Origin: Glo-17 sp964637835
GTDB lineage: Bacteria > Krumholzibacteriota > Krumholzibacteriia > LZORAL124-64-63
NCBI GenBank assembly: GCA_964637835.1
Contig: CAZWYF010000006.1
Span: forward strand, 1-64,000
Reading direction: 5' to 3'
Length of the DNA: 64,000 nucleotides
In this document: positions 56,197 through 64,000 of the stretch, piece by piece
Layout of the letters: every line of letters begins with the position of its first letter
Position numbering within the stretch: the stretch's first letter is position 1
The notes under the pieces: model-generated
What the model was told of the DNA's origin: nothing
The model's database searches: none
Seen by the model: the letters and a program-made list of their open reading frames with translations, nothing else
Made by a program: the position numbers and the translations under genes

Positions 56197-56378
56197 GCGG
56201 TTGCTCCTCGGCGGGAGGTTGCCCTAGGATGCGGACGGGGCGCCGGCGTCCGCGGCGTCGCCCTCGCAGGATCCGGACCGGTCGGGACGACCAGCGGGCA
56301 CGGTCGTCCCCGGGGGCGTCCCGCGGCCCGCCGGTCCGTCAGGCCGCCGCGGCCGGTGCCCGGGAGTGTCACCCCACG

Positions 56379-57383
56379 ATGACGCGACGCATCGGAGTGG
56401 TCGGCGCCGGGACACACGGCAGCCGTTACGTCCGCCACCTGGTCCGGGGCGACGTGCCCGGCCTGACCTGCACCGCCCTCTGCCGCCGCGACCGCGCCGC
56501 CGGCGAGGACGCCGCCGCGGCCTTCGGCGTCCGCTGGCATGGCGAGGCGGCCGCGCTGCTCGACGCGCCGGACGTCGACGCGGTGATCATCGCCACGCCG
56601 CCGGCCAGTCACGCCGCCCTGGCCACCGCGGCCCTGGACGCCGGCAAGCCGGTGCTCCTGGAGAAGCCGCTCACCGGCACCCTGGCCGAGGCCCGCGCCC
56701 TGGCCGCGCGCGCCGCGCGTCCCGGCGCGCCCCCCCTGATGCTGGCCCAGACCCTGCGCTGGAATCCGGTGCTCCGGCGCGCGCGGGAGCGCTGGGCGGA
56801 GCTGGGCCCGGTCCACCTGGTCCGCCTGGCCCAGCGCCTGGCGCCCACCACCCTGGCCTGGCAGCGCGAGCCCGCCGAGACCGTGGGCGGCTCGGTGCTG
56901 CTGACCGGCGTGCACATCATCGACCTCGCCCGCTGGCTCACCGGCCACGAGTTCACCCGCCTGAGCAGCCGGCAGCGGCAGGTGCTCAACCCCGTGGTGG
57001 AGGACCTCTTCCTGGCCCACGCCGAGCTGGACGACGGCTGCTGGGTGAGCCTGGAGGTGAGCAAGTACACGGCGAGCCGCGCGGGCTGGCTGGAGGCGGT
57101 GGGCGAGGCCGGGCAGCTGCACGCCGACTACCTGGACGGGGGCCTGCGCTGGCGCCGCGGCCGGCAGGAGGAGCGGCAGGAGGTGGACGCCACGGCGCCC
57201 ACCCTGCCGGCCATGCTGGCCGACTGGCGCGACGCGATGCGCGGCGAGGCCCCCGTGCCGGTGACGGCGGCCGACGGCGTGCGGACGCTGGCGGTGGTGG
57301 AGGCCTGCTACCGGGCCGCGCGCACCAGCTCGGTGGTCGCGGTGGACCCCGACGCCATGCCGCCGGATGATCCCACCGCCTGA
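56379..57383 (+). CDS. Gfo/Idh/MocA-family oxidoreductase
   Basis: A 334-residue NAD(P)-dependent oxidoreductase. The N-terminus IGVVGAGTHGSRYVRHLV is the Rossmann motif. EKPLTGTLAEARALA carries the conserved EKP lysine. The C-terminal part is the usual mixed domain (GVHIIDLARWLTG). The ATG at 56379 is favoured (MTRRIGVVG), with GGGAG about 12 bases upstream. It is convergent with, and overlaps by 76 bases, the HD-GYP gene. The substrate is not predictable. Confidence 0.88.
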   Translation: MTRRIGVVGAGTHGSRYVRHLVRGDVPGLTCTALCRRDRAAGEDAAAAFGVRWHGEAAALLDAPDVDAVIIATPPASHAALATAALDAGKPVLLEKPLTGTLAEARALAARAARPGAPPLMLAQTLRWNPVLRRARERWAELGPVHLVRLAQRLAPTTLAWQREPAETVGGSVLLTGVHIIDLARWLTGHEFTRLSSRQRQVLNPVVEDLFLAHAELDDGCWVSLEVSKYTASRAGWLEAVGEAGQLHADYLDGGLRWRRGRQEERQEVDATAPTLPAMLADWRDAMRGEAPVPVTAADGVRTLAVVEACYRAARTSSVVAVDPDAMPPDDPTA

Positions 57384-58993
57384 TCCGCCAGGGCCAGGCG
57401 GGGCCGGTCCTGGCCTTCCCGCGCCGACAGCGCGTCGGGATGCGCCCGGCGGATGGCCAGCATCTCCTGCCGGTGGGCCAGGAAGAGGTCCACCAGGGCC
57501 GGCTCGAAGGCCCCGCCGCGCTCGGCGGCGATGATGGCGAGCACCTTCTCCTCGGGCATGGCCGCGCGGTACACGCGGTCCTGGGTCAGGGCGTCGAAGA
57601 CGTCGGCCAGGGCGGTGATGCGCGCATGCGGGTGGATGTCCTCGCCGGCCAAACCGGCGGGATAGCCCCCGCCGTCCCAGCGCTCGTGATGCTGCTGGGC
57701 CACCACCGCCGCCGCCCGGAGCAGGCGCCGCTCCGAGCGCGCCAGGATGCTGTGCCCGATGGTGGCGTGGGTCTCGATGAGCCGGCGCTCGTCCGCGTCC
57801 AGCCGGCCGGGCTTGTTGAGCACGGCATCGGGGATGCCCACCTTGCCCACGTCGTGCATGGGCGCCGCCATGCGCAGGATTTCCACCTCCGGACCCGGCA
57901 GGCCGGCGAGCTCGCCCAGCTGCGCGGCGATCAGCCCCACGCGCAGGACGTGGTTGGCCGTCTCGCTGCTGCGCGTCTCCAGGACGTCGCTCAGCGTGTG
58001 GATGATCTCCTTCTGCGTGTCGACGATCTCCTGCCGCAGGGTCAGGTTGCGGAAGCCCAGCGCGGCGTTGGCCATGAAGACGCGGATCAGGTCGCGATCG
58101 GTGCGGCCGGACAGCCGTCGCCAGCGGACCCAGATCACGTGGCCCGGCCCGTCCTCCGCGGTCAGGGCGTCCAGGTACCCGTCGGCGGTGAACCGGCCGC
58201 GGCCCTCGGCGAGCACCGCCGGCAGCAACGCCAGCGCCGCCGGTGGGAGCACGCTCTGCAGGGGACGACCGAGCAGTCCGTCGGCCTTTCCGCGCACCGC
58301 CCGGACCCGGAAACCCGCGCCCGCGGGATCGGTGGCGGCCGCCAGGCCCGAGAGCTCCGCGTTCTCCGGGCTGGCCGCCAGCAGGTCGAGCAGCTCGCCG
58401 AGCACCTGGTCGGCGAACCCCTCGCCGGTCTGATGGGCGAAGAACGCGCTGCCGGCCGCCAGGATCCGGCGCATGCCCTCGCGGGAGCGCACCGCCGTCT
58501 GGATGTCGCGGTAGTTGCGCAGGGCCACCAGCAGCGCGCTCTGGAGCTGCTGGGCGGTCAGATCGGCCTTGCAGCGATAGCCGTTGATGTCGTGGCGGGC
58601 GATCACCTCGGCCGGGGGCGCCTGGCCCGGCTGGCCGGTGCGCAGGATGATGCGCACGTCCTGGTTGCCGAGCTCCTCGCGGATGGTCCGCACCAGACGC
58701 AGGCCGGCGTCCTCGCGCTCCATGACCACGTCCAGGAGCACGACGGCCACCTCGGGATGGTCGCGCAGGATCTGCTCGGCGCCGGTGGCGGAGTAGGCGC
58801 TCAGGAAGGTGACCGGGCGGTCGTCCAGGCGCAGGTCCGCCAGCACGAACCGGGTCAGCCGGTGGACCTCCTCCTCGTCGTCGACGATCAAAACCAGCCA
58901 CGCGTTCCCCGCCACGGCGGGCGTGGCCGGTGCGTCATCGTCGGCGAAGACCAGGACGTCGCGGGGGACGGTGGAGCGGAGCCTGGACGTCAT
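57308..58993 (-). CDS. Response regulator with DUF3369 and HD-GYP phosphodiesterase domains
   Basis: A 561-residue protein. Domains in order: receiver (VLIVDDEEEVHRL, VVLLDVVMERED), the DUF3369 middle domain (about 150-330) and HD-GYP. HD-GYP motifs are MHDVGKVGIPDAVLNKPG, HATIGHSILARS and HHERWDGGGYPAGLAGEDI, with ITALADVFDAL. It should hydrolyse cyclic di-GMP when phosphorylated. Its start overlaps the kinase stop (ATGA), marking it as the cognate partner of the upstream kinase. Confidence 0.92.
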   Translation of the reverse strand: MTSRLRSTVPRDVLVFADDDAPATPAVAGNAWLVLIVDDEEEVHRLTRFVLADLRLDDRPVTFLSAYSATGAEQILRDHPEVAVVLLDVVMEREDAGLRLVRTIREELGNQDVRIILRTGQPGQAPPAEVIARHDINGYRCKADLTAQQLQSALLVALRNYRDIQTAVRSREGMRRILAAGSAFFAHQTGEGFADQVLGELLDLLAASPENAELSGLAAATDPAGAGFRVRAVRGKADGLLGRPLQSVLPPAALALLPAVLAEGRGRFTADGYLDALTAEDGPGHVIWVRWRRLSGRTDRDLIRVFMANAALGFRNLTLRQEIVDTQKEIIHTLSDVLETRSSETANHVLRVGLIAAQLGELAGLPGPEVEILRMAAPMHDVGKVGIPDAVLNKPGRLDADERRLIETHATIGHSILARSERRLLRAAAVVAQQHHERWDGGGYPAGLAGEDIHPHARITALADVFDALTQDRVYRAAMPEEKVLAIIAAERGGAFEPALVDLFLAHRQEMLAIRRAHPDALSAREGQDRPRLALADQAVGSSGGMASGSTATTELVRAAR

Positions 58994-61269
58994 GATGCCT
59001 CGGCTTCCGCCTGTCCGGGGATGATCAGTTCGAAGCGGACGCCGTGCCCCGGCCGGCTGGTGCACGCGATGCTGCCCCCCAGCTTGCCGGTGACCAGGCT
59101 GTAGACGATGTGCAGGCCGAGTCCCATGCCGCCGCGTCCGCGGGCGGTGGTGTAGAAGGGCTCGAACATGCGCTCCCGCTCGTCGGCATCCATGCCGCGG
59201 CCGTCGTCCTGGTAGACCAGCTGCACCCCCCGCGGATGCGCAGCGACGGTGATCTCGATGTTCCCCACCAGCATGCTCTCGAAGCCATGCTGCAGGGAGT
59301 TGATGACCAGGTTGGAGAGGATCCGGTAGAGCGCGCCCGGATCGGTAACCAGAGAGAGCTGTTCTGGGCAGTTCAGCCGCACCTCGGCGTGCTGCTCGCG
59401 CAGGCGCGGACCGAGCGAGAGCAGCACGTCGCCCAGGTACTCCCGCAGCGGCACGGGCCGGACGCGGTCGAGGGCCTGATCCATGGCGGCCTGCCGCATG
59501 CCGGAGATCAGGTCGGCCGCGCGCTGCAGGTTGTCCTGGATGAGCGTGGCCGACTCGCCGGCCGAGCCCAGGAAGTCCTCGAAATCCGAGCGGGTCATCA
59601 GACCGTCACGGTAGGTCCGGTCGAGGGTCGCGGCGCGGTCGCCCAGGTGGCTGGCCGCGGTCAACCCCACCCCCACCGGCGTGTTGATCTCGTGGGCGAG
59701 GCCGGTGACCATGCGCGCCACGGCGGCCATCTTCTCGGACTCCAGCAGCTTCGCCTGGGCCTGGGCCAGCTCCTGCTGCTGATCGGCCACGGCCTGCTCG
59801 AGCTTCTGGTTGCGCGCGCGGACGCGCGCCTCGGCCGCCTTGGCGGCCGTCAGGTCGCAGAAGTGCAGCAGGCACCCGGTCCGCTCGCCGGCCGCCGGCG
59901 CCAGCGCGCGTAACGACAGCTGCACCCAGACGGGCTCGCCGGCGCCGCTGAGGGTCTCCTGGATCTCCGAGCAGACGGCGTCGTCCTCCGCACGGCAGGG
60001 GAACCGGGCCTCGAGCCACGGACGGACCGCCGGCAGGAACCCGTCCAGCGCCTCGGCCACGGGCCGGCCCTGCACCGCCGCGGCCGGTAGGCCGCTGAGG
60101 GTGGCCAGCGCCGTGTTCCAGACCACCACCGTGCCGGTGGCGTCGGTGACGGCCACCGGCTCGGGCAACAGGGCAGCGAGGTCGGCGGTGCGGGCGTTGG
60201 CCTGCTCGAGATGGCGCTCGGTGCGGTCGTGATGGAGGGCCTGCTGGCAGATCTCCGCCAGCGTCTCCAGGAGGTGCCGGTCGCGTGGATTCCAGGGACG
60301 TACGCGTCCCAGCGTCTCGCAGCCGAGCACACCGGTCACCGCGCCACGCTCGCGCAGGGCCACGCCGATCAGGCTGGTGATCCCCTGCTGCCGCCAGCGT
60401 GACCGCTCGGGCACCTCGTGCGGGTCGAGGGCGGCGAGGTCGTGGACGATCACCACGCCGTCGGTGGCGAAGCGGTCGCGGGTCCAGGGGAACTCGTCCA
60501 GGCCCGGCAGGCGCGCGTCGTCCTCCAGGGGCGAGACGTCCGGGCCGTACCACTGCAGGCGGCTATCGAGGCTCGCGCCATCCTCGCTGCAGGTGTAGAA
60601 ATAGCAGCGGTCGACGCCCAGGTGACCGCCGATGGCGGCCAGTCCCCGCAACAGGGCGGCCTCGTGCTCGTGCGGCGGCGCCTGCTTGAAGTCGCGCAGG
60701 ATGTCGCCGAGCACCCGCTCCACCGCCCCCGCCGGCGGCGCGTCGTGCGCGGCGTCGGGCTCGGCGATGGATTCGAGCAGGCCGCGCCAGCCCTGCAGCT
60801 CGTCTCGCTCGGTGATGGGCGACAGCCGCAGGGCCACCGGCACCCGGGAGCCGTCGCGACAGCGCAGGTGGTAGGTCCCCTCGGTGGGGCCGGGGCGCCG
60901 GCGGTCCGGCGCGAGCTCGGCCAGCAGGCGGGCGCGCTCGTCCGGCTCGAAGAGGTCGGCCAGGGTCAAGCCGCCGTGCAGATCGCGGTCACGGTAGCCG
61001 GTGAGGCGATGGAAGGCGTGATTGGTGAAGACCAGGGTCCTGGACCGGTCGGTCTCGAAGAGGATATCGTCCAGGAGGTCGCCGACGGCGTCGATGCGGG
61101 CGGTGCTGCGCGCATGGATGCGGCCGGTCTCGGTCCAGGCCGCGCAGACCTGCCGGCGGAGCTGGACCATGAACAGGGCCGTCAGCCCCATGAGGGAACA
61201 GGCGGCGAGCAGGACCAGCACGGCGGGCCACGACGAGGGAGACTGGAACCAGAACGCGGCGGGGGACAT
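58990..61269 (-). CDS. PAS/GAF sensor histidine kinase
   Basis: A 759-residue kinase. One membrane helix (PAVLVLLAACSLMGLTALFMV), a PAS domain (ILFETDRSRTLVFTNHAFHRLTGY), a GAF-like domain (GGHLGVDRCYFYTCSEDGASL), a second PAS domain (VVVWNTALATLSGLPAAAVQG), a coiled coil, then HisKA with GLAHEINTPVGVGL, whose histidine is of the HEINTP class, and HATPase (LSNLVINSLQHGFES, DDGRGMDADERERMFEPFYTT, MGLGLHIVYSL). The ATG at 61269 is favoured with GGAG 11 bases upstream; a GTG at 61335 is the alternative. Typical partner of DUF3369-HD-GYP regulators. Confidence 0.9.
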   Translation of the reverse strand: MSPAAFWFQSPSSWPAVLVLLAACSLMGLTALFMVQLRRQVCAAWTETGRIHARSTARIDAVGDLLDDILFETDRSRTLVFTNHAFHRLTGYRDRDLHGGLTLADLFEPDERARLLAELAPDRRRPGPTEGTYHLRCRDGSRVPVALRLSPITERDELQGWRGLLESIAEPDAAHDAPPAGAVERVLGDILRDFKQAPPHEHEAALLRGLAAIGGHLGVDRCYFYTCSEDGASLDSRLQWYGPDVSPLEDDARLPGLDEFPWTRDRFATDGVVIVHDLAALDPHEVPERSRWRQQGITSLIGVALRERGAVTGVLGCETLGRVRPWNPRDRHLLETLAEICQQALHHDRTERHLEQANARTADLAALLPEPVAVTDATGTVVVWNTALATLSGLPAAAVQGRPVAEALDGFLPAVRPWLEARFPCRAEDDAVCSEIQETLSGAGEPVWVQLSLRALAPAAGERTGCLLHFCDLTAAKAAEARVRARNQKLEQAVADQQQELAQAQAKLLESEKMAAVARMVTGLAHEINTPVGVGLTAASHLGDRAATLDRTYRDGLMTRSDFEDFLGSAGESATLIQDNLQRAADLISGMRQAAMDQALDRVRPVPLREYLGDVLLSLGPRLREQHAEVRLNCPEQLSLVTDPGALYRILSNLVINSLQHGFESMLVGNIEITVAAHPRGVQLVYQDDGRGMDADERERMFEPFYTTARGRGGMGLGLHIVYSLVTGKLGGSIACTSRPGHGVRFELIIPGQAEAEAS

Positions 61270-61385
61270 GAAAGGAACGCTCCACGGGTGCGCGCCGTCC
61301 TGGCGGATCCGGGAATCGGCTCCTTCCGTTCCCACCTCGGCTCGGGTGGCGGACCATACTCAGGGTTTCCCTTATTGGTCAAGAG

Positions 61386-61401
61386 GATTATCTGCATAAT
61401 C
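61386..61401. promoter_or_regulatory. AT-rich palindrome in the divergent kinase/lipoprotein region
   Basis: GATTAT (61386-61391), CTGC, ATAATC (61396-61401) in a local AT-rich patch, 18 bases before the lipoprotein ATG. CATAAT within it could be a -10 element. Possible operator shared by the divergent genes. Confidence 0.35.
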
Positions 61402-61418
61402 TCAGGGAGCGGCGCGAA

Positions 61419-63080
61419 ATGACCCGGAACTCCTTGTCCTTCCTCGCCTTCGCCATGGTCGTGGCCTCGCTGACGCTGAGTGGCTGCGGGACCCGAACCA
61501 CCGTTCGCACCGACCAGTGGCGGCACGCGCCCCACGCCGCGGTGGTGGACCTGCCCCCCCGCGCGGCGGTGGACTGCGGCGCACCGGTCCGGGGCCGCGC
61601 GGGCGGCACGGTGCGCCTGGCCCTGCCTGGGAGCGCCGATCCCCTGAACGCGCCCCTGCCCGCCACCGAGGCCGAGCGGCATCTCTTCGCCACGCTCTAC
61701 GAGACCCTGGTCCGCGTGGACTGCGACGGCAGGCTGAGCGGCGGGCTGGCCACCGCCTGGCAGGCCTACGAGGAAGGCCGCGTCTGGGTGCTGGATCTGC
61801 GGGAGGGCGCCCGCTTCTGGGACGGCACGCCGGTCACCGCCGGCAGCGTGGCCGCGGCGTGGCGGCGGGCGGAGACCCTCTGCCTGCGCCGGGGCGAGCC
61901 CGACCCGTTCCTCCTCTTCTCCCCCGCGGCGGTGGAGGCTCCCGCCCCCGGCCAGCTGCTGATCCGCCTGCAGACGGCGAGCGAGGAGCTGCCCCTGCTG
62001 CTGGCGCACCCCGCCCTGGCGGTGGTGGGCAGGCCCGGGCCCGGCGGCTGGCTGGCCGGCACCGGACCGGCCACCCCCGCGCCCACCGCCGATCCGGATC
62101 GCCTCGCGCTGGTGGCCCGGCCGGACCATCCCCGCCTGCCGGCGTGGGAGCGCCTGGACCTGGTCCTCGACCCCGCTGGCGATCCCCGCGAGCTGCTCGA
62201 CGCCGGCCTGGACGCCCTGGTCACCCGCGACCGCGCCGCGGTGGCCTACTATCGCGGCCGCGGCGGCGCCCGCCCGGTGGACCTGCCCTGGGACCGCTGG
62301 TACTACCTGGTGGTGCCTCCGGAGGGCCCCGGCGACGATCCCCGCGACCGGCGCCGCTGGGCGGCGGGCTGGAACCGTCGCGAGCTGGCCCGCGAGGTGG
62401 CCGTCGCCCCCGCCGAGCCGGCGGACTTCTTCGCGTACACGCCCCGTACCCGCGCCTGCAGCGCCCTGCCGCCGCGGGTGCTGCGCCGGCCCCGCGTGGA
62501 CCTGGACGCCGCCAGCATCCAGGGCCAGCGCGACGACGACCTGGTGCTCTGGCCCGCGGACGACCCCGACGCCCACCGCCTCGCCGAGCGCCTGGCCGTG
62601 GTGGCCGCCCGGCCCCTGCGCCCGGCCGACCAGCTCCCGGGGCGCGGTCCGCTCACCCCGCCGGTGACGCCGGCCGAGGGCGTCGCGCCGGTGGCCGCGG
62701 CCGTGGACCCCGCCACCCTCGCCGCCCACGTCCAGGCCGCCCGCGCGGGCGCCATGGTGGTGCCCTGGCCCCGCCGGACCGCCTCGCCCTGCCTGGAGCT
62801 GGCGCGCCTGCTCTCGCTGGCCGGCTGGCTGCGCACCGCCGGGCTGGATCCCGCGGTGGATCCCGGCGCCATCCCGCCCGGCGCGCGCGCGGCCGATCCC
62901 GCCGACACCCTCGACCCGCTGCGCACCGAGGCCATCGCCCGCCGCCTCGAGCGGGGCGACGCGGTGCAGCCGTTGATCCGCACGCACGCCACCGTGATCC
63001 TGGGCGGCGGCCTGGGCGGACCGGCCTGGAACCACGACGGGAGCCTGCGCCTGGAGACCCTGGGCAAGACCGGCCGCTGA
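61419..63080 (+). CDS. Extracellular solute-binding-like lipoprotein (SBP family 5-like)
   Basis: A 553-residue lipoprotein. The signal SFLAFAMVVASLTLSGC ends in the lipobox LSGC with Cys23. The pattern GRAGGTVRLALPGSADPLNAP, ATEAERHLFATLYETLVRVDCDGRLSGGLATAWQ and VWVLDLREGARFWDGTPVTAGSVAAAWRRAE is that of the oligopeptide-binding (SBP_bac_5) family. Later parts are poorly conserved and Pro/Ala rich. No ABC permease or ATPase genes adjoin it. It is divergent from the sensor kinase, so it may act as a ligand receptor for that signalling pair, as inference. Confidence 0.8.
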   Translation: MTRNSLSFLAFAMVVASLTLSGCGTRTTVRTDQWRHAPHAAVVDLPPRAAVDCGAPVRGRAGGTVRLALPGSADPLNAPLPATEAERHLFATLYETLVRVDCDGRLSGGLATAWQAYEEGRVWVLDLREGARFWDGTPVTAGSVAAAWRRAETLCLRRGEPDPFLLFSPAAVEAPAPGQLLIRLQTASEELPLLLAHPALAVVGRPGPGGWLAGTGPATPAPTADPDRLALVARPDHPRLPAWERLDLVLDPAGDPRELLDAGLDALVTRDRAAVAYYRGRGGARPVDLPWDRWYYLVVPPEGPGDDPRDRRRWAAGWNRRELAREVAVAPAEPADFFAYTPRTRACSALPPRVLRRPRVDLDAASIQGQRDDDLVLWPADDPDAHRLAERLAVVAARPLRPADQLPGRGPLTPPVTPAEGVAPVAAAVDPATLAAHVQAARAGAMVVPWPRRTASPCLELARLLSLAGWLRTAGLDPAVDPGAIPPGARAADPADTLDPLRTEAIARRLERGDAVQPLIRTHATVILGGGLGGPAWNHDGSLRLETLGKTGR

Positions 63081-63165
63081 GTCGCGGGCGCCGCGAGGCT
63101 CCCCGTCCCCGCTACCCTGCCGCCCGGCCCGCCCGCCCCGATGATCCTTCAGGCTTATTTTTGAC

Positions 63166-63192
63166 TCAAGGTGCTGGGCCGGGGGCCGATCA
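63166..63192 (+). promoter_or_regulatory. Candidate sigma-28 (FliA) promoter of cheW
   Basis: TCAAGGTG (63166-63173), 11 bases, GCCGATCA (63185-63192). This matches the motility sigma factor pattern TCAAG-type/TAAAGTTT, N11, GCCGATAA, with GCCGAT exact. The cheW ATG lies 44 bases further on. Confidence 0.55.
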
Positions 63193-63235
63193 TGGGATCG
63201 TCACGCCCGAGATCCGTTGCGTTGAGAAAGGGACC

Positions 63236-63763
63236 ATGATGACGACTCACGACGCCACCGCGCTGCTCGACCCCGTCGAGGCGGGACAGGAGCTGGCCGG
63301 CAAGTACATGGGCTTCAAGCTCGACGCCGAGCACTACGGCATCGCCATCCTCAAGGTGCAGGAGATCATCGGCCTGATGACGATCACGGCCGTCCCGCGC
63401 ACCCCGGAGTTCGTGCGCGGGGTGATCAACCTGCGCGGCAAGGTGATCCCCGTGGTGGACCTGCGCCTGAAGTTCGGCCTGGAGCCCAAGGAGAACACCG
63501 AGTTGACCTGCGTCATGGTGGTGCAGGTGCAGATGCACGACAGCCTGGTGACCATGGGCATCATCGTCGACCAGGTGTCCGAGGTGATGGACATCCAGCC
63601 CGGCCAGGTGGAGCCGCCCCCGTCCTTCGGCGATCCCGAGGCGGAGAAGTTCCTCCTGGGCATGGGCAAGTTCCAGGACAACGTCGTCATCCTGCTCGAC
63701 GTCGACCGGATCCTCTCGAGCAGCGAGATGTCGATGATGGGTGCCATGAGCGAGGAGTCCTGA
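63236..63763 (+). CDS. cheW: Chemotaxis adaptor CheW
   Basis: A 175-residue CheW. YGIAILKVQEIIGLMTITAVPRTPEFVRGVINLRGKVIPVVDLRLKFGL is the classic fold segment, with the RGVINLRG motif. MGIIVDQVSEVMDIQPGQVEPPP follows, and DNVVILLDVDRIL near the end. It couples chemoreceptors to CheA. AAAGG lies just upstream of the start. A sigma-28-like promoter precedes it and a terminator follows, so it appears to be a single-gene motility unit. Confidence 0.94.
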   Translation: MMTTHDATALLDPVEAGQELAGKYMGFKLDAEHYGIAILKVQEIIGLMTITAVPRTPEFVRGVINLRGKVIPVVDLRLKFGLEPKENTELTCVMVVQVQMHDSLVTMGIIVDQVSEVMDIQPGQVEPPPSFGDPEAEKFLLGMGKFQDNVVILLDVDRILSSSEMSMMGAMSEES

Positions 63764-63794
63764 CCCCCCTGCTCCGATCATGGCCACCCGGGAC

Positions 63795-63823
63795 AAGCCC
63801 CGTGCACGTGCGCGGGGCTTTCC
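63795..63823 (+). terminator. Intrinsic terminator after cheW
   Basis: AAGCCCCG (63795-63802) pairs with CGGGGCTT (63813-63820), with a 10-base loop, followed by TCCC and preceded by the cheW stop by 30 bases. Confidence 0.65.
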
Positions 63824-63842
63824 CATGCCGTATCATGCGGTG

Positions 63843-64000
63843 ATGCACCCGCCCCGTCCGCAGCACCGGCCGCCGGCCGCCGGGGGCCCCGGCGCCGGGG
63901 TCGTCCCGACCACCGTGACCACGGTCCTGGCCGTGGCCGTGGTCGCCCTCGTCGCCGGCGCCGCCCTGGCCGGCTGGCAGCCCCCGGCCAGCAAGACCGG
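63843..64000 (+). CDS. Membrane protein, N-terminal fragment (cut by window end)
   Basis: An ATG at 63843 opens a frame that runs to the window edge, coding for MHPPRPQHRPP, a Pro/Gly-rich start, then a strong hydrophobic helix (VTTVLAVAVVALVAGAALAGW). It would be a signal-anchored protein, possibly a chemoreceptor given cheW upstream, but the identifying part is beyond the window. No strong ribosome site is seen. Confidence 0.4.
   Translation, partial: MHPPRPQHRPPAAGGPGAGVVPTTVTTVLAVAVVALVAGAALAGWQPPASKT

Overview
This is a very GC-rich (roughly 70%) bacterial chromosome segment, dense with genes, with few transfer signs and no insertion sequence, phage or CRISPR. It contains four runs of exactly 100 N (1503-1602, 28299-28398, 39276-39375, 52019-52118), so it is a scaffold, probably from a metagenome. 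Gene content (SufBCD with SufU and SufS, ferredoxin-dependent 2-oxoacid oxidoreductase, sodium-pumping methylmalonyl-CoA decarboxylase, an NtrC regulator, a REC-HD-GYP regulator, CheW with a sigma-28-like promoter, lipoproteins and exported propeller or lamin-tail proteins) suggests a motile, diderm, largely anaerobic heterotroph. An FCB-type candidate phylum such as Krumholzibacteriota or Eisenbacteria would fit, but that placement is inference only.

Layout. 96-1421: an iron-sulfur protein, then a gap and the tail of a PH-domain membrane protein. 2129-8613: a complete iron-sulfur assembly operon (Rrf2 regulator, sufC, sufB, sufD, Rieske ferredoxin, sufS, sufU, DUF59 factor), divergent from ferredoxin-NADP reductase and a four-S1-domain RNA-binding protein. 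11150-15428: nadA, a propeller lipoprotein and an exported M3 peptidase. 15555-19246: a tightly coupled five-gene operon in which every product appears exported: two beta-propeller proteins, a thioredoxin-like CxxC protein and two paralogous cysteine-rich mini-proteins. This is the strongest candidate for an undescribed system. 19634-28140: tRNA-Lys, purA, a small haem/calcium-motif protein, then the classic proteostasis block engB-lon-clpX-clpP-tig and tRNA-Leu.

28467-31474: sigma-54 activator divergent from an alginate-export-like outer-membrane barrel. 31581-35267: ferredoxin, VorB-like alpha subunit, a beta-gamma fusion subunit and a crotonase. 36915-42924: methylmalonyl-CoA decarboxylase subunits (beta, biotin carrier, gamma, carboxyltransferase), an M29 aminopeptidase and methylmalonyl-CoA epimerase. 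42973-51964: an exported protein, an ABC-2 exporter, xseA/xseB, a MATE transporter, leucyl aminopeptidase and a Yip1-like protein. 52148-55383: acyl-CoA dehydrogenase, 3-hydroxyacyl-CoA dehydrogenase and thiolase. 55552-64000: a lamin-tail protein, a Gfo/Idh oxidoreductase, a histidine kinase/HD-GYP pair, a solute-binding lipoprotein, CheW and a cut membrane protein.

The metabolic genes fit together. Peptidases (M3, M29, M17) release amino acids. The Vor/Kor enzyme oxidises 2-oxoacids to acyl-CoA and reduces ferredoxin. The acyl-CoA dehydrogenase, crotonase, hydroxyacyl-CoA dehydrogenase and thiolase form a beta-oxidation or butyrate-type module. Epimerase and the sodium pump link propionyl/methylmalonyl-CoA to a sodium gradient. 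The Suf operon supplies clusters to the many Fe-S enzymes, including NadA.

Also notable: a covarying stem-loop present twice near the left edge, an 18-bp tandem repeat inside a signal peptide, a C-terminal motif shared by two unrelated exported proteins, and assembly overlaps at gap edges.
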